Positions 1 through 8,726 of a stretch of 64,000 bases of DNA are shown here, piece by piece. The stretch is from Antarcticimicrobium luteum (GTDB lineage Bacteria; Pseudomonadota; Alphaproteobacteria; Rhodobacterales; Rhodobacteraceae), in the NCBI RefSeq assembly GCF_004358185.1, contig NZ_SMUV01000067.1, positions 1 through 64,000 of the forward strand. Direction: 5' to 3'. The notes under the pieces are model-generated. The model saw only the letters and a program-made list of their open reading frames with translations. It was not told the origin of the DNA and searched no databases. The position numbers were made by a program, and so were the translations under genes. Each line of letters begins with the position of its first letter. Within the stretch, counting starts at the first letter, position 1.

Positions 1-697
1 GGCCGCGCGCGCGGCGGCCGACGCGCCGGGCACCGGCGCCCGGGTCGGGCGGCTGGCCGGGCCGCCGACGCTGGAGATGACCGGGGTCACGGTGAGGCGC
101 GGCGGGCTGCGGCACCCGCTGCCGGATCTTGCCATCGGCGCGGGCGAGAGCGTGGCGCTGCGCGGGCCGAGCGGGACCGGCAAATCGACGCTGCTGGATC
201 TGGCAGCCGGTCTGCTGCGGCCCGGGGCGGGGCGGATCGTGGTGGCCGGTCAGCCGCTGGACGATACCACCGCCGACGCATGGCGCGCGCGGCTCGCCTT
301 TGTGCCGCAGTCGGTGCATGTGCCGGATGTGACCCTGCGGGAGTTTCTGGACCCGCACGGGCAGGGCGCCGATATGGACGCGGCACTGGCCAAGGCGCGG
401 GCGTCGTCGATCGTGGCGGCGCTGCCCGAGGGGCTGGATACCCGGCTGGGCGAGACCGGCGCCGGCGTGTCGGGCGGCGAGGCGCGGCGGCTGCTGCTGG
501 CGCGGGCGTTCCTGACCGGGGCCGATGTGATTCTGGCCGACGAGCCGACGGCGGATCTGGATCAGGGCACCGCCGGCGCGATCATCGCGGCGCTGGCCGC
601 CCTGGCGGGCGAGGGGCGCACGGTGATCGTGGCGACCCATGACGCGGCGCTCTGCGCGGCGATGGGGCGGGTGATCGATCTGGAGGGCGCGGCATGA
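1..697 (+). CDS. cydD: Cysteine/glutathione exporter subunit CydD, C-terminal part (5' truncated)
   Basis: The reading frame is open from base 2, so this is the 3' end of a gene that starts upstream; the first in-frame ATG (base 77) lies inside the protein. What remains is the ABC ATPase domain: Walker [10 protein letters not shown], signature [14 protein letters not shown], Walker [13 protein letters not shown] and a switch His in VATHD. The transmembrane half is outside the window. CydDC is a heterodimeric inner-membrane exporter of cysteine and glutathione to the periplasm, needed for assembly of cytochrome bd. Assignment rests on the next gene, which overlaps by 4 bases (ATGA) and is a CydC-like half transporter, and on cydABX downstream. 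Alone, the fragment could be any ABC exporter ATPase. Confidence 0.88.
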   Translation, partial: AARAAADAPGTGARVGRLAGPPTLEMTGVTVRRGGLRHPLPDLAIGAGESVALRGPSGTGKSTLLDLAAGLLRPGAGRIVVAGQPLDDTTADAWRARLAFVPQSVHVPDVTLREFLDPHGQGADMDAALAKARASSIVAALPEGLDTRLGETGAGVSGGEARRLLLARAFLTGADVILADEPTADLDQGTAGAIIAALAALAGEGRTVIVATHDAALCAAMGRVIDLEGAA

Positions 698-2376
698 GGG
701 CGCTGTGGCAGATCCTGCGATTGCTCTGGGCGGCGGATCCCCGGGCGATGTGGCGCGGTGCGGCGCTGAGCGTCGTGGTGCTGATCATGGGCGCGGCGTT
801 GCTGGGCCTGTCGGGCTGGTTCATCACCGCCACCGGGCTGGCCGGCATCGCCGGTATCGGCATCGCCTTTGATGTGTTCCGCCCCTCGGCCGGCGTGCGG
901 TTCCTGGCGCTGGGCCGCGCGGCGGCCCGCTATGGCGAGCGGCTGTTGACCCACGACGCCACGCTGCGGGCGCTGGCGGCGTTGCGCATCACCCTGATGC
1001 ACCGGTTGGAGGCCTGGCCGATCGACGCGCTGCGGCAGTTGCGCGGCGGCACCGCGCTGACCCGGATCACGGCGGATGTGGATGCGCTGGACGGGGTGGC
1101 GCTGCGGCTGGCCTTGCCGCTGGCGGCGGCGCTGATCACCCATGCGGCGGCCTTTGTCCTGCTGGCCTGGCTGGTGACGCCGGCGGTCGCGGCGGCGGTC
1201 GCGCTGGGCTATCTGGTCGGCGGATCGGTGATCCTGCTGCGGGTGGCGCTGCGCACCTTTGCCCCCTCGACCGAGGCCGAGGCGGCGATGCAGGCGCTGC
1301 GGCAGCGCGCCATCGGTCTGTTCCGCGGTCAGCGCGAGGCGATCCTGCAGGGGCTGCTGCCCGAGTGGCGCGCCCGGATCGATGCCGAGGATGCCCGCGC
1401 CCGCGCCGCGCAGGACCGGCTGGACCGGATCGACACCGGCGCCGGGCTGGCGCTGTCGGTGCTGGTCGCGCTGGTCACGGCGCTGGTGCTGGGCCTGTCG
1501 GGCGGGCTGATCGCATCCGGGCGGATCGATGCGGCGCAGGCGGCGATCGGGGTTTTCGTGGCGCTGGCGCTGGCCGAGACGGTGATGCCGCTGCGCCGGG
1601 GTCTGGCCGAGATCGGACGGATGCGCGACGCTGCCGCGCGGGTTCTGGCCGAGGCGCCGGCGGGCGCGCGGCCGCTCGGCGCGCAGGGTGCCGCGCCCGT
1701 GCCCGACCGCGCCGCCGGGCTTGAGCTCTGCGATCTGAGTCTGGCCCGGCCGGGGCGGGAGGTGCCGCTGCTCAGCGGGGTGAGCTTTTCGGTGGCGCCG
1801 GGCCGGATGCTGGCGCTGAGCGGCGCCAGCGGCACCGGCAAGAGCACACTTCTTGACGCGCTGGCGGGGATCGGCCCGGTGCGGAGCGGGTCGGTGCATG
1901 TTCTGGGTGCGCCGCTGGCGGACTGGCCGGAACCGGCGCTGCGGCGGCATCTGACCTTGCTACCGCAGCGCACGGCGCTTCTGGGCGGCTCTGTGCGGGA
2001 CAATCTCGAGATCGCCCGCCCGGACCTGACCGATGAGGACGCCTGGGCGGTGCTGCGCGCCGTGGCCCTCGATCAGGTGATTGCCGCGCGTGGCGGTCTG
2101 GAGGCCGGCCTGGGCGAGGGCGGCGCGGGGTTGTCGGGGGGCGAGTCGCGGCGGCTTGCGCTGGCCCGGGCGCTGTTGCGGCACCCGGATATCCTGTTGC
2201 TGGACGAGCCCACCGAGGGGCTGGACGCGGACACCGCGCGGCGCGTGGTGGCCGGGGTCCGGGCCTATCTGCCGCAGGCGGCGATCGTGGCGGCGACCCA
2301 TCGCAGGGTCGAGACCGAGCTCGCCGATTTTCATCTGGACCTTACGAATTTCGTTCAGAATCAGCGCGGGTCTTGA
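694..2376 (+). CDS. cydC: Cysteine/glutathione exporter subunit CydC
   Basis: A 560-residue half ABC exporter: an N-terminal membrane domain (about residues 1-320) and a C-terminal ATPase with Walker [10 protein letters not shown], signature [15 protein letters not shown] and Walker [13 protein letters not shown]. It pairs with CydD to export thiols to the periplasm during maturation of the bd-type quinol oxidase. Its start overlaps the cydD stop in an ATGA junction, implying translational coupling. The length fits the CydC family. The stop codon (TGA, 2374-2376) lies inside a probable FNR box serving cydA, so cydDC and cydABX may be separate transcripts or partly read through. Confidence 0.93.
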   Translation: MRALWQILRLLWAADPRAMWRGAALSVVVLIMGAALLGLSGWFITATGLAGIAGIGIAFDVFRPSAGVRFLALGRAAARYGERLLTHDATLRALAALRITLMHRLEAWPIDALRQLRGGTALTRITADVDALDGVALRLALPLAAALITHAAAFVLLAWLVTPAVAAAVALGYLVGGSVILLRVALRTFAPSTEAEAAMQALRQRAIGLFRGQREAILQGLLPEWRARIDAEDARARAAQDRLDRIDTGAGLALSVLVALVTALVLGLSGGLIASGRIDAAQAAIGVFVALALAETVMPLRRGLAEIGRMRDAAARVLAEAPAGARPLGAQGAAPVPDRAAGLELCDLSLARPGREVPLLSGVSFSVAPGRMLALSGASGTGKSTLLDALAGIGPVRSGSVHVLGAPLADWPEPALRRHLTLLPQRTALLGGSVRDNLEIARPDLTDEDAWAVLRAVALDQVIAARGGLEAGLGEGGAGLSGGESRRLALARALLRHPDILLLDEPTEGLDADTARRVVAGVRAYLPQAAIVAATHRRVETELADFHLDLTNFVQNQRGS

Positions 2377-2412
2377 CGCAGATCAAATCTGTGGAAGGCT
2401 CCTGCGTATAGT
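2373..2412 (+). promoter_or_regulatory. FNR-type box and -10 element of the cydABX promoter
   Basis: Bases 2373-2386 read TTGACGCAGATCAA, one change from the FNR consensus TTGAT-N4-ATCAA. A good -10, TATAGT, lies at 2407-2412. A start site about seven bases after the -10 (near 2419-2421) puts the box centre near -40, the position of a class II FNR-activated promoter. Seen in the sequence; use by FnrL is inferred from the known low-oxygen control of bd oxidases. Confidence 0.7.
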
Positions 2413-2501
2413 AAGACTTTAATGATGTATTTTTAAGGCAGGTATTCGTGACGTGATCGCGCCACCCAGACCTGCGCACCCAAACCGAGGAGATGCGCAT
2501 C

Positions 2502-4115
2502 ATGGAACTTGATGTCGTCGAGCTGTCTCGTCTGCAATTCGCGATGACAGCCATGTATCACTTCCTCTTCGTGCCGCTGACGCTGGGCCTGTCGGTCCTC
2601 GTGGCGATCATGGAGACGGTCTATGTGATGACCAACCGCCCGGTCTGGCGCCAGATGACGAAATTCTGGGGCACGCTGTTCGGGATCAACTTTGTGCTCG
2701 GGGTGGCCACCGGGATCACCATGGAGTTCCAGTTCGGCATGAACTGGTCCTATTACAGCCACTATGTCGGCGACATCTTCGGCGCGCCGCTGGCGATCGA
2801 GGGGCTGATGGCCTTTTTCCTCGAGGCGACCTTTGTCGGGTTGTTCTTTTTCGGTTGGGACAAGCTGAGCAAGACCGCCCATATGATGGTGACCTGGCTG
2901 GTCGCGCTGGGCTCGAACTTTTCGGCGCTGTGGATCCTGATCGCCAATGGCTGGATGCAGAATCCGGTCGGCGCGCAGTTCAACCCCGACAGCATGCGGA
3001 TGGAGATGACCTCGTTCTTCGAGGTGGTGTTCAACGAGGTCGCGCAGGCGAAATTCGTGCACACGGTATCCGCCGGTTACGTCACCGCGTCGGTTTTCGT
3101 GCTGGGCGTTTCGGCCTGGTATCTGCTGAAAGGCCGTCACATCGAGCTGGCCCGCCGGTCGATCGCCGTGGCCGCCAGCTTTGGCCTTGCCTCGGCGCTG
3201 TCGGTCGTGGTGCTGGGCGATGAGTCGGGCTATTCGGCCAGTCACACCCAGAAAATGAAGCTCGCCGCGATCGAGGGCATGTGGGAAACCCATGCGGCGC
3301 CGGCGCCGTTCAACCTGATCGGTTTTCCCGACAGGGAGGCGCGCGAGACCCATTATGCCGTCTCGATCCCCTGGGTCATGGGGTTGATCGGCACCCGTTC
3401 GCTGACCGAGGAGATCCCCGGCATCAACGATCTGGTCGATATTGCCGAGGACAAGATCAAACGCGGCGTCATCGCCTATGACGCGCTGATGACGATCCGG
3501 GAACAGCGTGGCAATGCGCCGTCCGAGGCGCGGTTCATCTTCGAGCAGAACTCGGACGATCTGGGCTTTGCCTTCCTGCTCAAGCGTTATGTGGACGACC
3601 CGCGCGAGGCCACCGAAGAACAGATCAAGCAGGCCGCGGCGGATACCATCCCCGGTGTGGCGCCGCTGTTCTGGGCGTTCCGCCTGATGGTCGGGCTCGG
3701 CTTCAGCTTCATCGCGGTGATGGCCTATTTCGCCTTCATGGCCAGCTTCCGCGGCATGCGGTTCCCGCGCTGGTCGCTGTGGCTGGGCGTGATCATCATC
3801 CCGACGCCCTGGCTCGCCGCCGAGCTGGGCTGGTTCGTCGCCGAGTTCGGCCGCCAGCCCTGGACGGTCGACGGGGTGCTGCCCACCGCGCTGTCGGTGA
3901 GTCACCTCAGCGTCGCCGATCTGCTGATCACGCTGGCCGGCTTCGTCACCTTCTACACCATCCTCTTCATTATCGAGATGGGCCTCATGGTGAAATACAT
4001 CCGCAAGGGCCCGACCGAGGACGTGGAGGAAACCGAAACCTGGATGGCGCGGCACGAACACCGTCTGCGCACCCATGACGGCAAGGGCCCGTTCGCGCCC
4101 GAGCCTGCGGAGTAA
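2502..4115 (+). CDS. cydA: Cytochrome bd quinol oxidase subunit I
   Basis: CydA carries hemes b558, b595 and d and the quinol site of the bd oxidase, which reduces oxygen to water at high affinity. The product closely resembles enterobacterial bd-I subunit I from its start (ELSRLQFAMTAMYHF, His20 being the expected heme ligand) through GITMEFQFGMNWSYYSHYVG and the GWFVAEFGRQPW segment. About 537 residues with a long Q-loop, rather than the shorter cyanide-insensitive CioA form common in alphaproteobacteria. Two in-frame ATGs exist (2493 and 2502). GAGGAG ends at 2492, directly against the first ATG, so 2502, with nine bases of spacing, is the likelier start. The gap to cydB is five bases. Confidence 0.95.
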   Translation: MELDVVELSRLQFAMTAMYHFLFVPLTLGLSVLVAIMETVYVMTNRPVWRQMTKFWGTLFGINFVLGVATGITMEFQFGMNWSYYSHYVGDIFGAPLAIEGLMAFFLEATFVGLFFFGWDKLSKTAHMMVTWLVALGSNFSALWILIANGWMQNPVGAQFNPDSMRMEMTSFFEVVFNEVAQAKFVHTVSAGYVTASVFVLGVSAWYLLKGRHIELARRSIAVAASFGLASALSVVVLGDESGYSASHTQKMKLAAIEGMWETHAAPAPFNLIGFPDREARETHYAVSIPWVMGLIGTRSLTEEIPGINDLVDIAEDKIKRGVIAYDALMTIREQRGNAPSEARFIFEQNSDDLGFAFLLKRYVDDPREATEEQIKQAAADTIPGVAPLFWAFRLMVGLGFSFIAVMAYFAFMASFRGMRFPRWSLWLGVIIIPTPWLAAELGWFVAEFGRQPWTVDGVLPTALSVSHLSVADLLITLAGFVTFYTILFIIEMGLMVKYIRKGPTEDVEETETWMARHEHRLRTHDGKGPFAPEPAE

Positions 4116-4120
4116 AGCCA

Positions 4121-5281
4121 ATGATCCTGTTTGAACTGATCGATTTCGACATTCTTCGCGTGATCTGGTGGGTGCTGCTGGGCGTCCTTCTGATCGGGTT
4201 CGCCCTGACCGACGGGTTCGACATGGGGGTCGGCGCGCTGCTGCCCTTCGTCGGCAGGACCGACGTGGAGCGCCGCGTGGTGATCAACACCATTGGCCCG
4301 GTCTGGGAAGGCAACCAGGTGTGGTTCATCCTGGGGGGCGGCGCCATCTTTGCCGCCTGGCCGCCGCTTTACGCGGTCAGTTTCTCGGGCTTCTACCTGG
4401 CGATGTTCGCGGTGCTCGCGGCGCTGATCCTGCGGCCGGTGGGCTTCAAATACCGCTCCAAGCGGGACAGCGCGGCCTGGCGCAGCGGCTGGGACTGGGC
4501 GCTGTTCGTGGGTGGCGCGGCGCCGGCGCTGCTGTTCGGGGTTGCGGTCGGCAACGTGATGCTGGGTGTGCCGTTTTACCTGACCGAGGATCTGATGCCG
4601 ATGTATGACGGCGCCTTTTACGCCAAGTTCCTGGGACTGCTGCGGCCCTTCGCGATCCTGTCGGGGGTGGTGTCGCTGTCGATGCTGCTGATGCATGGCG
4701 CGGCCTGGCTGACGCTGAAGACCGAAGGCCCGGTACAGATGCGCGCCCGGACCATCGGCACCTATGCCGGAATCGTGGCGGCGGTCGCCTATGCGCTGGC
4801 CGGCGTCTGGCTCGCCCTCGGGGTGGACGGTTTCCAGATCATCGGCGAGGTGGCGCCCAACGGCCCGTCCAACCCGCTTTATTCCGAGGTGGAGCGCGGC
4901 GGATCCTGGATGGCGGCCTACAGCGCCCGGCCCTGGATCATTATCGCGCCGATCATGGCCTTTGCCGGCATCGCGCTGGCGGTGATGGGGCTGCGCGCGG
5001 GGCGCGAGGTCTCGACGCTGCTGTGGTCCAAGATGGCGATCACCGGCATCATCTCCAGCGTCGGTCTCACGATGTTCCCGTTTATCCTGCCCTCGACCGT
5101 GAATCCCGACAGCTCGCTGACCGTCTGGGACAGCTCGTCCTCGCATCAGACGCTGTTCGTGATGCTGGTGATGGCGGTGATCTTCATGCCGCTGATCCTG
5201 GCCTATACCGCCTGGGTCTACAAAGTGCTCTGGGGCAAGGTGACCGAGGACGAGATCACCGGTTCCGGCCACAGCTATTAA
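4121..5281 (+). CDS. cydB: Cytochrome bd quinol oxidase subunit II
   Basis: A 386-residue polytopic membrane protein with the N-terminal CydB pattern (LIGFALTDGFDMGVGALLPF, then NTIGPVWEGNQVWFILGGG) and a C-terminal region ending in SSSHQTLFVMLVMAVIF. CydB pairs with CydA to form the membrane core of the bd oxidase; it binds no heme in the bd-I model but stabilises the complex. Length and motifs are typical. It follows cydA by five bases and is followed fifteen bases later by cydX, giving the order cydABX. Confidence 0.96.
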   Translation: MILFELIDFDILRVIWWVLLGVLLIGFALTDGFDMGVGALLPFVGRTDVERRVVINTIGPVWEGNQVWFILGGGAIFAAWPPLYAVSFSGFYLAMFAVLAALILRPVGFKYRSKRDSAAWRSGWDWALFVGGAAPALLFGVAVGNVMLGVPFYLTEDLMPMYDGAFYAKFLGLLRPFAILSGVVSLSMLLMHGAAWLTLKTEGPVQMRARTIGTYAGIVAAVAYALAGVWLALGVDGFQIIGEVAPNGPSNPLYSEVERGGSWMAAYSARPWIIIAPIMAFAGIALAVMGLRAGREVSTLLWSKMAITGIISSVGLTMFPFILPSTVNPDSSLTVWDSSSSHQTLFVMLVMAVIFMPLILAYTAWVYKVLWGKVTEDEITGSGHSY

Positions 5282-5296
5282 GGAAGGAAAAAGACG

Positions 5297-5416
5297 ATGT
5301 GGTATTTTGCCTGGCTGCTTGGCCTTCCTCTGGCCGCGATGCTCGCGGTGCTGAACGCGATGTGGCTTGAAATGCGAGAAGATGCGCGTCTGACTCAGGA
5401 AGACGGCAAAAGCTAA
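5297..5416 (+). CDS. cydX: CydX-type small subunit of cytochrome bd oxidase
   Basis: A 39-residue protein beginning MWYFAWLLGLPLAAMLAV and ending in a charged tail, with one membrane helix. The opening MWYFAW(L/I)LG and the helix followed by an NAMWLE-like stretch are characteristic of CydX/YbgT, which sits against CydA and stabilises hemes b595 and d. The ribosome binding site AGGAAGG (5281-5287) lies ten bases before the ATG. It is short enough to be missed by length-filtered gene calling. A rho-independent terminator follows. Confidence 0.93.
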   Translation: MWYFAWLLGLPLAAMLAVLNAMWLEMREDARLTQEDGKS

Positions 5417-5454
5417 CCTCTCCTGATCACGTCCCCGGGAGGGGTCAGACCGGG

Positions 5455-5486
5455 ACGGGCGCCTTTCGGGGCGCCCGTTTCCGTTT
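5455..5486 (+). terminator. Rho-independent terminator after cydX
   Basis: A nine-base-pair stem (ACGGGCGCC at 5455-5463 with GGCGCCCGT at 5470-5478), six-base loop, then TTCCGTTT. The T-run is imperfect but the position, about 40 bases after cydX, fits the operon end. Confidence 0.75.
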
Positions 5487-5613
5487 CGGGCCGTGCCATG
5501 TGACGCCCCGGGCCCGGTCGGGGGGCAGAGCGTGCCGCCGGCCGACGGCAGCGCGGCCCCGGCGCGGGCAAATAACGGGATGTTCTGAAAAAGCACATTC
5601 AATATGCAAGTTT

Positions 5614-5627
5614 TTGATCTGGGTCAA
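5614..5627 (+). promoter_or_regulatory. FNR-type box upstream of the sulfide:quinone oxidoreductase gene
   Basis: TTGATCTGGGTCAA, a 14-base site differing by one base from TTGAT-N4-ATCAA. It lies about 60 bases before the chosen start codon; a weak -10 (TATGCA, 5645-5650) would put its centre near -36. The site is seen; binding by FnrL is inferred. Confidence 0.6.
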
Positions 5628-5685
5628 AATCCGGCATTCCATCGTATGCAAAAAGTGCGATGTGAATTACAGGAATACGGACCAC

Positions 5686-7005
5686 ATGACCGACCAAGAT
5701 CAGTTTTCCCCGTCCCGTCGCGGCTTTCTGGGTCTGGCGGCCGGGGCGGCCGCCCTTGCCGCCGCAGGCGCCGCACCGCCGGCGCAGGCGCAGGTGGCCA
5801 CAAAGGCCCATATCGTCATTCTGGGCTCCGGCGCCGCCGGCACCGCGCTGGCCAACCGCCTGGTGCACCGCCTGGGCGGTGCCCGCATCACCCTGATCGA
5901 CGGGCGCAGGCAGCACCTGTATCAACCGGGGTTCAGCCTGATCGCCGCCGGGCTCAAGCCGGCCGGCTATTCGGTCAGCCAGACCGCCGACTGGCTGCCC
6001 CCGGGCGTCGAGCTGAAACAGGATTATGCCGCCGAGATCGACCCGGAGGCAAAGACCGTCACCCTGCAAGGGGGTGAGGTGGTGCCCTATGATTACCTGA
6101 TCGTCGCCACCGGGCTGACGCTGGATCACGACGCCATCGAGGGGTTCAGCCTGGATCTGGTCGGCACGGAGGGGATCGGCGCGCTCTATGCCGGACCGGA
6201 CTATGCCGCAAAGACCTGGGCCGCGGCCTCCAGGTTCACCGAAGAGGGGGGCGTCGGCCTGTTCACCCGGCCCGCGACCGAGATGAAATGCGCCGGTGCG
6301 CCGCTCAAGCACACCTTCCTGATCGACGATATCACCCGCAAGGCCGGCAATCGCGGCAAGGCCGAGATCATCTATGCGTCCAACAACAATTCGCTCTTCG
6401 GGGTGCCGATCGTGTCGGAAAAGGTGCGCATGCTGTTCGGCGATCGGGGCATCGACGCCGCCTATTCCCATGTGTTGCGCGCCATAGAGCCGGGCAAGAA
6501 GCTGGCCACCTTCGACACGCCGGAGGGGCAGAAGGAACTGGGCTATGACTACATCCACGTGATCCCGCCGCAGCGCGCGCCCCAGGTGGTGCGCGACAGC
6601 GGGTTGAGCTGGGCCGACAAATGGGTCGATCAGGGCTGGGTCGAGGTCGACCAGCACAGCCTGCGCCACCGCCGTTACCCGGAGGTCTTCGCGGTGGGCG
6701 ACGTGGCCGGCGTGCCAAAGGGCAAGACGGCGGCATCGGTCAAATGGCAGGTGCCGGTGGTCGAGGCGCATCTGGTCGCCCAGATCGCGGGCGATACCGC
6801 CGATGCCGCCTACAACGGCTATACCTCCTGCCCGATGATCACCCGGGTCGGCCGCGCCATGCTGGTCGAGTTCGACTATAACGACAACCTCACCCCCTCG
6901 TTCCCGGGGATCATCGCGCCGCTGGAAGAGTTGTGGATCAGCTGGCTGATGAAGGAGGTGGCGCTGAAGGCCACCTATAACGCGATGCTGCGCGGCAAGG
7001 CCTGA
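5686..7005 (+). CDS. Sulfide:quinone oxidoreductase-like FAD protein with Tat signal
   Basis: A 439-residue flavoprotein of the SQR/flavocytochrome c sulfide dehydrogenase family, which oxidises sulfide to sulfane sulfur and passes electrons to quinone. A Tat signal is visible (SRRGFLGLAAGAAALAAAG, RR at 11-12), then a Rossmann motif GSGAAG (47-52) and a second FAD motif FAVGDVAG (about 335-342). The two redox cysteines expected of SQR are present: Cys202 in EMKCAGAP and Cys382 in YTSCPM, a context like mitochondrial-type (type II) SQR. An upstream in-frame ATG at 5500 would bury the Tat signal, so the start at 5686 is preferred. A probable FNR box lies upstream; two small genes follow in the same direction. 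FccB-type function cannot be excluded, but no cytochrome partner gene is adjacent. Confidence 0.85.
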   Translation: MTDQDQFSPSRRGFLGLAAGAAALAAAGAAPPAQAQVATKAHIVILGSGAAGTALANRLVHRLGGARITLIDGRRQHLYQPGFSLIAAGLKPAGYSVSQTADWLPPGVELKQDYAAEIDPEAKTVTLQGGEVVPYDYLIVATGLTLDHDAIEGFSLDLVGTEGIGALYAGPDYAAKTWAAASRFTEEGGVGLFTRPATEMKCAGAPLKHTFLIDDITRKAGNRGKAEIIYASNNNSLFGVPIVSEKVRMLFGDRGIDAAYSHVLRAIEPGKKLATFDTPEGQKELGYDYIHVIPPQRAPQVVRDSGLSWADKWVDQGWVEVDQHSLRHRRYPEVFAVGDVAGVPKGKTAASVKWQVPVVEAHLVAQIAGDTADAAYNGYTSCPMITRVGRAMLVEFDYNDNLTPSFPGIIAPLEELWISWLMKEVALKATYNAMLRGKA

Positions 7006-7017
7006 GGAGAGCGCCAG

Positions 7018-7377
7018 ATGAAAGACCTGACATTCGGAACCCTGATCGCCGTCTTCGAAGAGATCTTCGGCCGCGGCCTGTTCTGGGCCATGCTCGCCGC
7101 CGCCGGGGTGATCACGCTGGCCTATGTTTACGTGCTGATCCGCGATCGCGCGGTGAGCTGGCGCAAGTTTCTCTGGGCGCAGCTTTCGATGCCCTTCGGC
7201 GCCATCGGCGCTGTGCTTTTCGTGCAGGCGATGACCCATTCGGGCTTTGCCGACATCGGCGGGCCGGTGGACGTGATCGTGCTGCTGACGGTCGCCGTGG
7301 CTGGCGCCATCGGGCTGGCGATCCTGGTCTATACGCTGGAATCGCTGATCCTGCGCAAGACCAGATCCGACGTCTGA
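7018..7377 (+). CDS. Small integral membrane protein (DUF5368-like)
   Basis: 119 residues with about three hydrophobic helices (roughly 20-42, 55-78 and 88-112) and no catalytic motif. It resembles a Rhodobacterales family I recall as DUF5368, a name given from memory. It starts twelve bases after the SQR-like gene with a GAGGAG-type ribosome site in the gap and is followed by a DsrE-type protein gene. Context suggests a role with the sulfide-oxidising flavoprotein, for example as membrane anchor or sulfur-compound carrier; that is inference only. Confidence 0.7.
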   Translation: MKDLTFGTLIAVFEEIFGRGLFWAMLAAAGVITLAYVYVLIRDRAVSWRKFLWAQLSMPFGAIGAVLFVQAMTHSGFADIGGPVDVIVLLTVAVAGAIGLAILVYTLESLILRKTRSDV

Positions 7378-7451
7378 GGCGATCCCGTGCGCGGTCCGCA
7401 TGGGCGGCGCGCGAATCTGTTCCAAACCCATCCTGACAAACGGAGTTGCAA

Positions 7452-7889
7452 ATGAAACGTGTACTGATCGCAGCCGCCCTCGCGGTGACCGCCCTGTCCG
7501 CCCCCGCCCGCGCCGAGGCCCCCAAGACCCTGGTGACCATCCTGACCGCGCCCGAGGCGCAGACCCAACTGATGGCGATGGTGCTGACCATGCAGGCGGC
7601 GCAACAGGGGGTGACCCCGCATATCCTGCTTTGCGGTCCGGCGGGCGATCTTGCCCTCAGGGACGCGCCGGAAAGCGCCACCGCCGGCCAGCCGCCCAAG
7701 AACATGAGCCCGCAGGGCCTGATGCAAGCGATCATGAAACAGCCCGGCGCAAGGGTCGAGGTCTGCGCGATCTACCTGCCGGGCAAGGGCGCCGATCCCT
7801 CGGTGCTGCTGGACGGCGTCGGTGTTGCCAAGCCGGGCGAGATGGCCGCCGCGATCATCGACGAAAACGCCCGGGTGATGGGTTACTGA
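7452..7889 (+). CDS. Secreted DsrE-fold protein
   Basis: 145 residues with a Sec signal peptide ending near PARA-EA (residue 21) and a mature domain of the DsrE/DsrF type. Two cysteines stand out, Cys61 (ILLCGPAGD) and Cys105 (VEVCAIYLP); the latter corresponds to the strand-end cysteine that carries persulfide in some DsrE proteins. DsrE-family proteins bind and relay sulfane sulfur, so export together with a Tat-targeted SQR suggests a periplasmic sulfur acceptor. The ATG has CGGAG six bases upstream; an in-frame TTG six bases earlier is less likely. A strong terminator follows, so this closes the three-gene unit. Family fold is fairly secure, function inferred. Confidence 0.78.
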   Translation: MKRVLIAAALAVTALSAPARAEAPKTLVTILTAPEAQTQLMAMVLTMQAAQQGVTPHILLCGPAGDLALRDAPESATAGQPPKNMSPQGLMQAIMKQPGARVEVCAIYLPGKGADPSVLLDGVGVAKPGEMAAAIIDENARVMGY

Positions 7890-7915
7890 GGCAGCCGCAG
7901 CCGCGCTGAACACTC

Positions 7916-7948
7916 AACCGCCGCGACCCGGGCCGCGGCGGTTTTTTC
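7916..7948 (+). terminator. Rho-independent terminator after the dsrE-like gene
   Basis: A perfect ten-base stem AACCGCCGCG (7916-7925) with CGCGGCGGTT (7934-7943), eight-base loop and a run of six T overlapping the stem end. The hairpin also serves the convergent tetR end poorly because the opposite side lacks T. Confidence 0.88.
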
Positions 7949-7958
7949 ATGGCGGATC

Positions 7959-8567
7959 TCACGCCAGCGCCGCCAGCCCCATGTCGGCCAGCTGACGGGC
8001 CACCTGCACGGTGAAATCCTCCGGCTCGCCCGGCCGGGGCGAATACCAGAACACCGGCGCGTTGAGCAGGATCAGCACGCTGTGCAGCGCCACGGACAGG
8101 TTCTGGCGGCGAAACTCCCCGTGCTCCATGCCGGCGCGGATCACCGCGCGGAACAGATCCTCATAGCTGGCGTTGGCCGCCTGAATGCGCGCCTCCATCG
8201 CCCGGTCGGCGTCGGAGGCGGATTTGGCCTCGAGCCCGGTGTAATGCTGCATGACCACCTTGTGATAGGGCAGAGTCCGGAACACGGCAGCCACATGCGC
8301 CAACGCCATGTTGTGGAAATTCCGCCCCGGCGGCAGGGTGCCGTCGATCACCGGCGCAACCGCCTGCCGGGTGAATTTCGGGGCCTGCAACCGAACCGCC
8401 CCCAGCAGCGCACCCTTGGAGACGAAATGATGATAGATGCGGCCCTTGGTCGAGCCCAGGCTGCGTGCGATGTCGTCGACCGAGGCGACGCGGACCCCGA
8501 GCTTCATGAAACAGGCGGCGGCGGCGTCGAGGATTTCGCTTTGCGATTCTGAGAGGGTCTCTGACAT
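7959..8567 (-). CDS. TetR-family transcriptional repressor
   Basis: 202 residues with an N-terminal TetR helix-turn-helix at about 10-55 (ILDAAAACFMKLGVRVASVDDIA, then KGRIYHHFVSKGALL) and a helical ligand-binding C-terminal domain. It is transcribed away from livHMGF, the acyl-CoA ligase and the binding protein. The 300-base intergenic region carries a perfect palindrome overlapping a promoter in the liv direction. TetR proteins beside acyl-CoA ligases often respond to the CoA thioester produced, so an acyl-CoA effector is a reasonable guess. Not a QacR-type multidrug context. Confidence 0.88.
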   Translation of the reverse strand: MSETLSESQSEILDAAAACFMKLGVRVASVDDIARSLGSTKGRIYHHFVSKGALLGAVRLQAPKFTRQAVAPVIDGTLPPGRNFHNMALAHVAAVFRTLPYHKVVMQHYTGLEAKSASDADRAMEARIQAANASYEDLFRAVIRAGMEHGEFRRQNLSVALHSVLILLNAPVFWYSPRPGEPEDFTVQVARQLADMGLAALA

Positions 8568-8726
8568 CGGGCTCCGATGGATCTGGCGGCGATGCGCGCG
8601 GTCCCCCGGGAGCCTGGCACGGCCTGTGCGGGGGGAATTGCGGTCTACGGGTCTTCGTTTGGTGGGCCGGGGTGATAATTCTTGCTCTGGCGGCGAGTGT
8701 AAAGAAAGATTCTTGTGTTAAGACAA

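Noticed and set aside
562-1950. Long open frame on the minus strand opposite cydC (462 residues)
   Set aside because: Arg/Gln/Pro/His-rich translation with no domain, typical of GC-rich antisense shadows; the plus-strand CydC has full ABC motifs.
2493-2501. Start of cydA at 2493
   Set aside because: The GAGGAG element touches this ATG; the next ATG at 2502 has usable spacing.
2433-4121. 562-residue minus-strand frame opposite cydA
   Set aside because: Histidine-rich shadow of cydA with no start signal or motif.
5605-5660. TGCA elements upstream of SQR as BoxR sites
   Set aside because: They lack the GATAGTGCA core and ten-base phasing seen at the box genes; chance is more likely.
5500-5685. 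N-terminal extension of the SQR gene from 5500
   Set aside because: Would put the Tat signal inside the protein and cover the FNR box; extension has no recognisable sequence.
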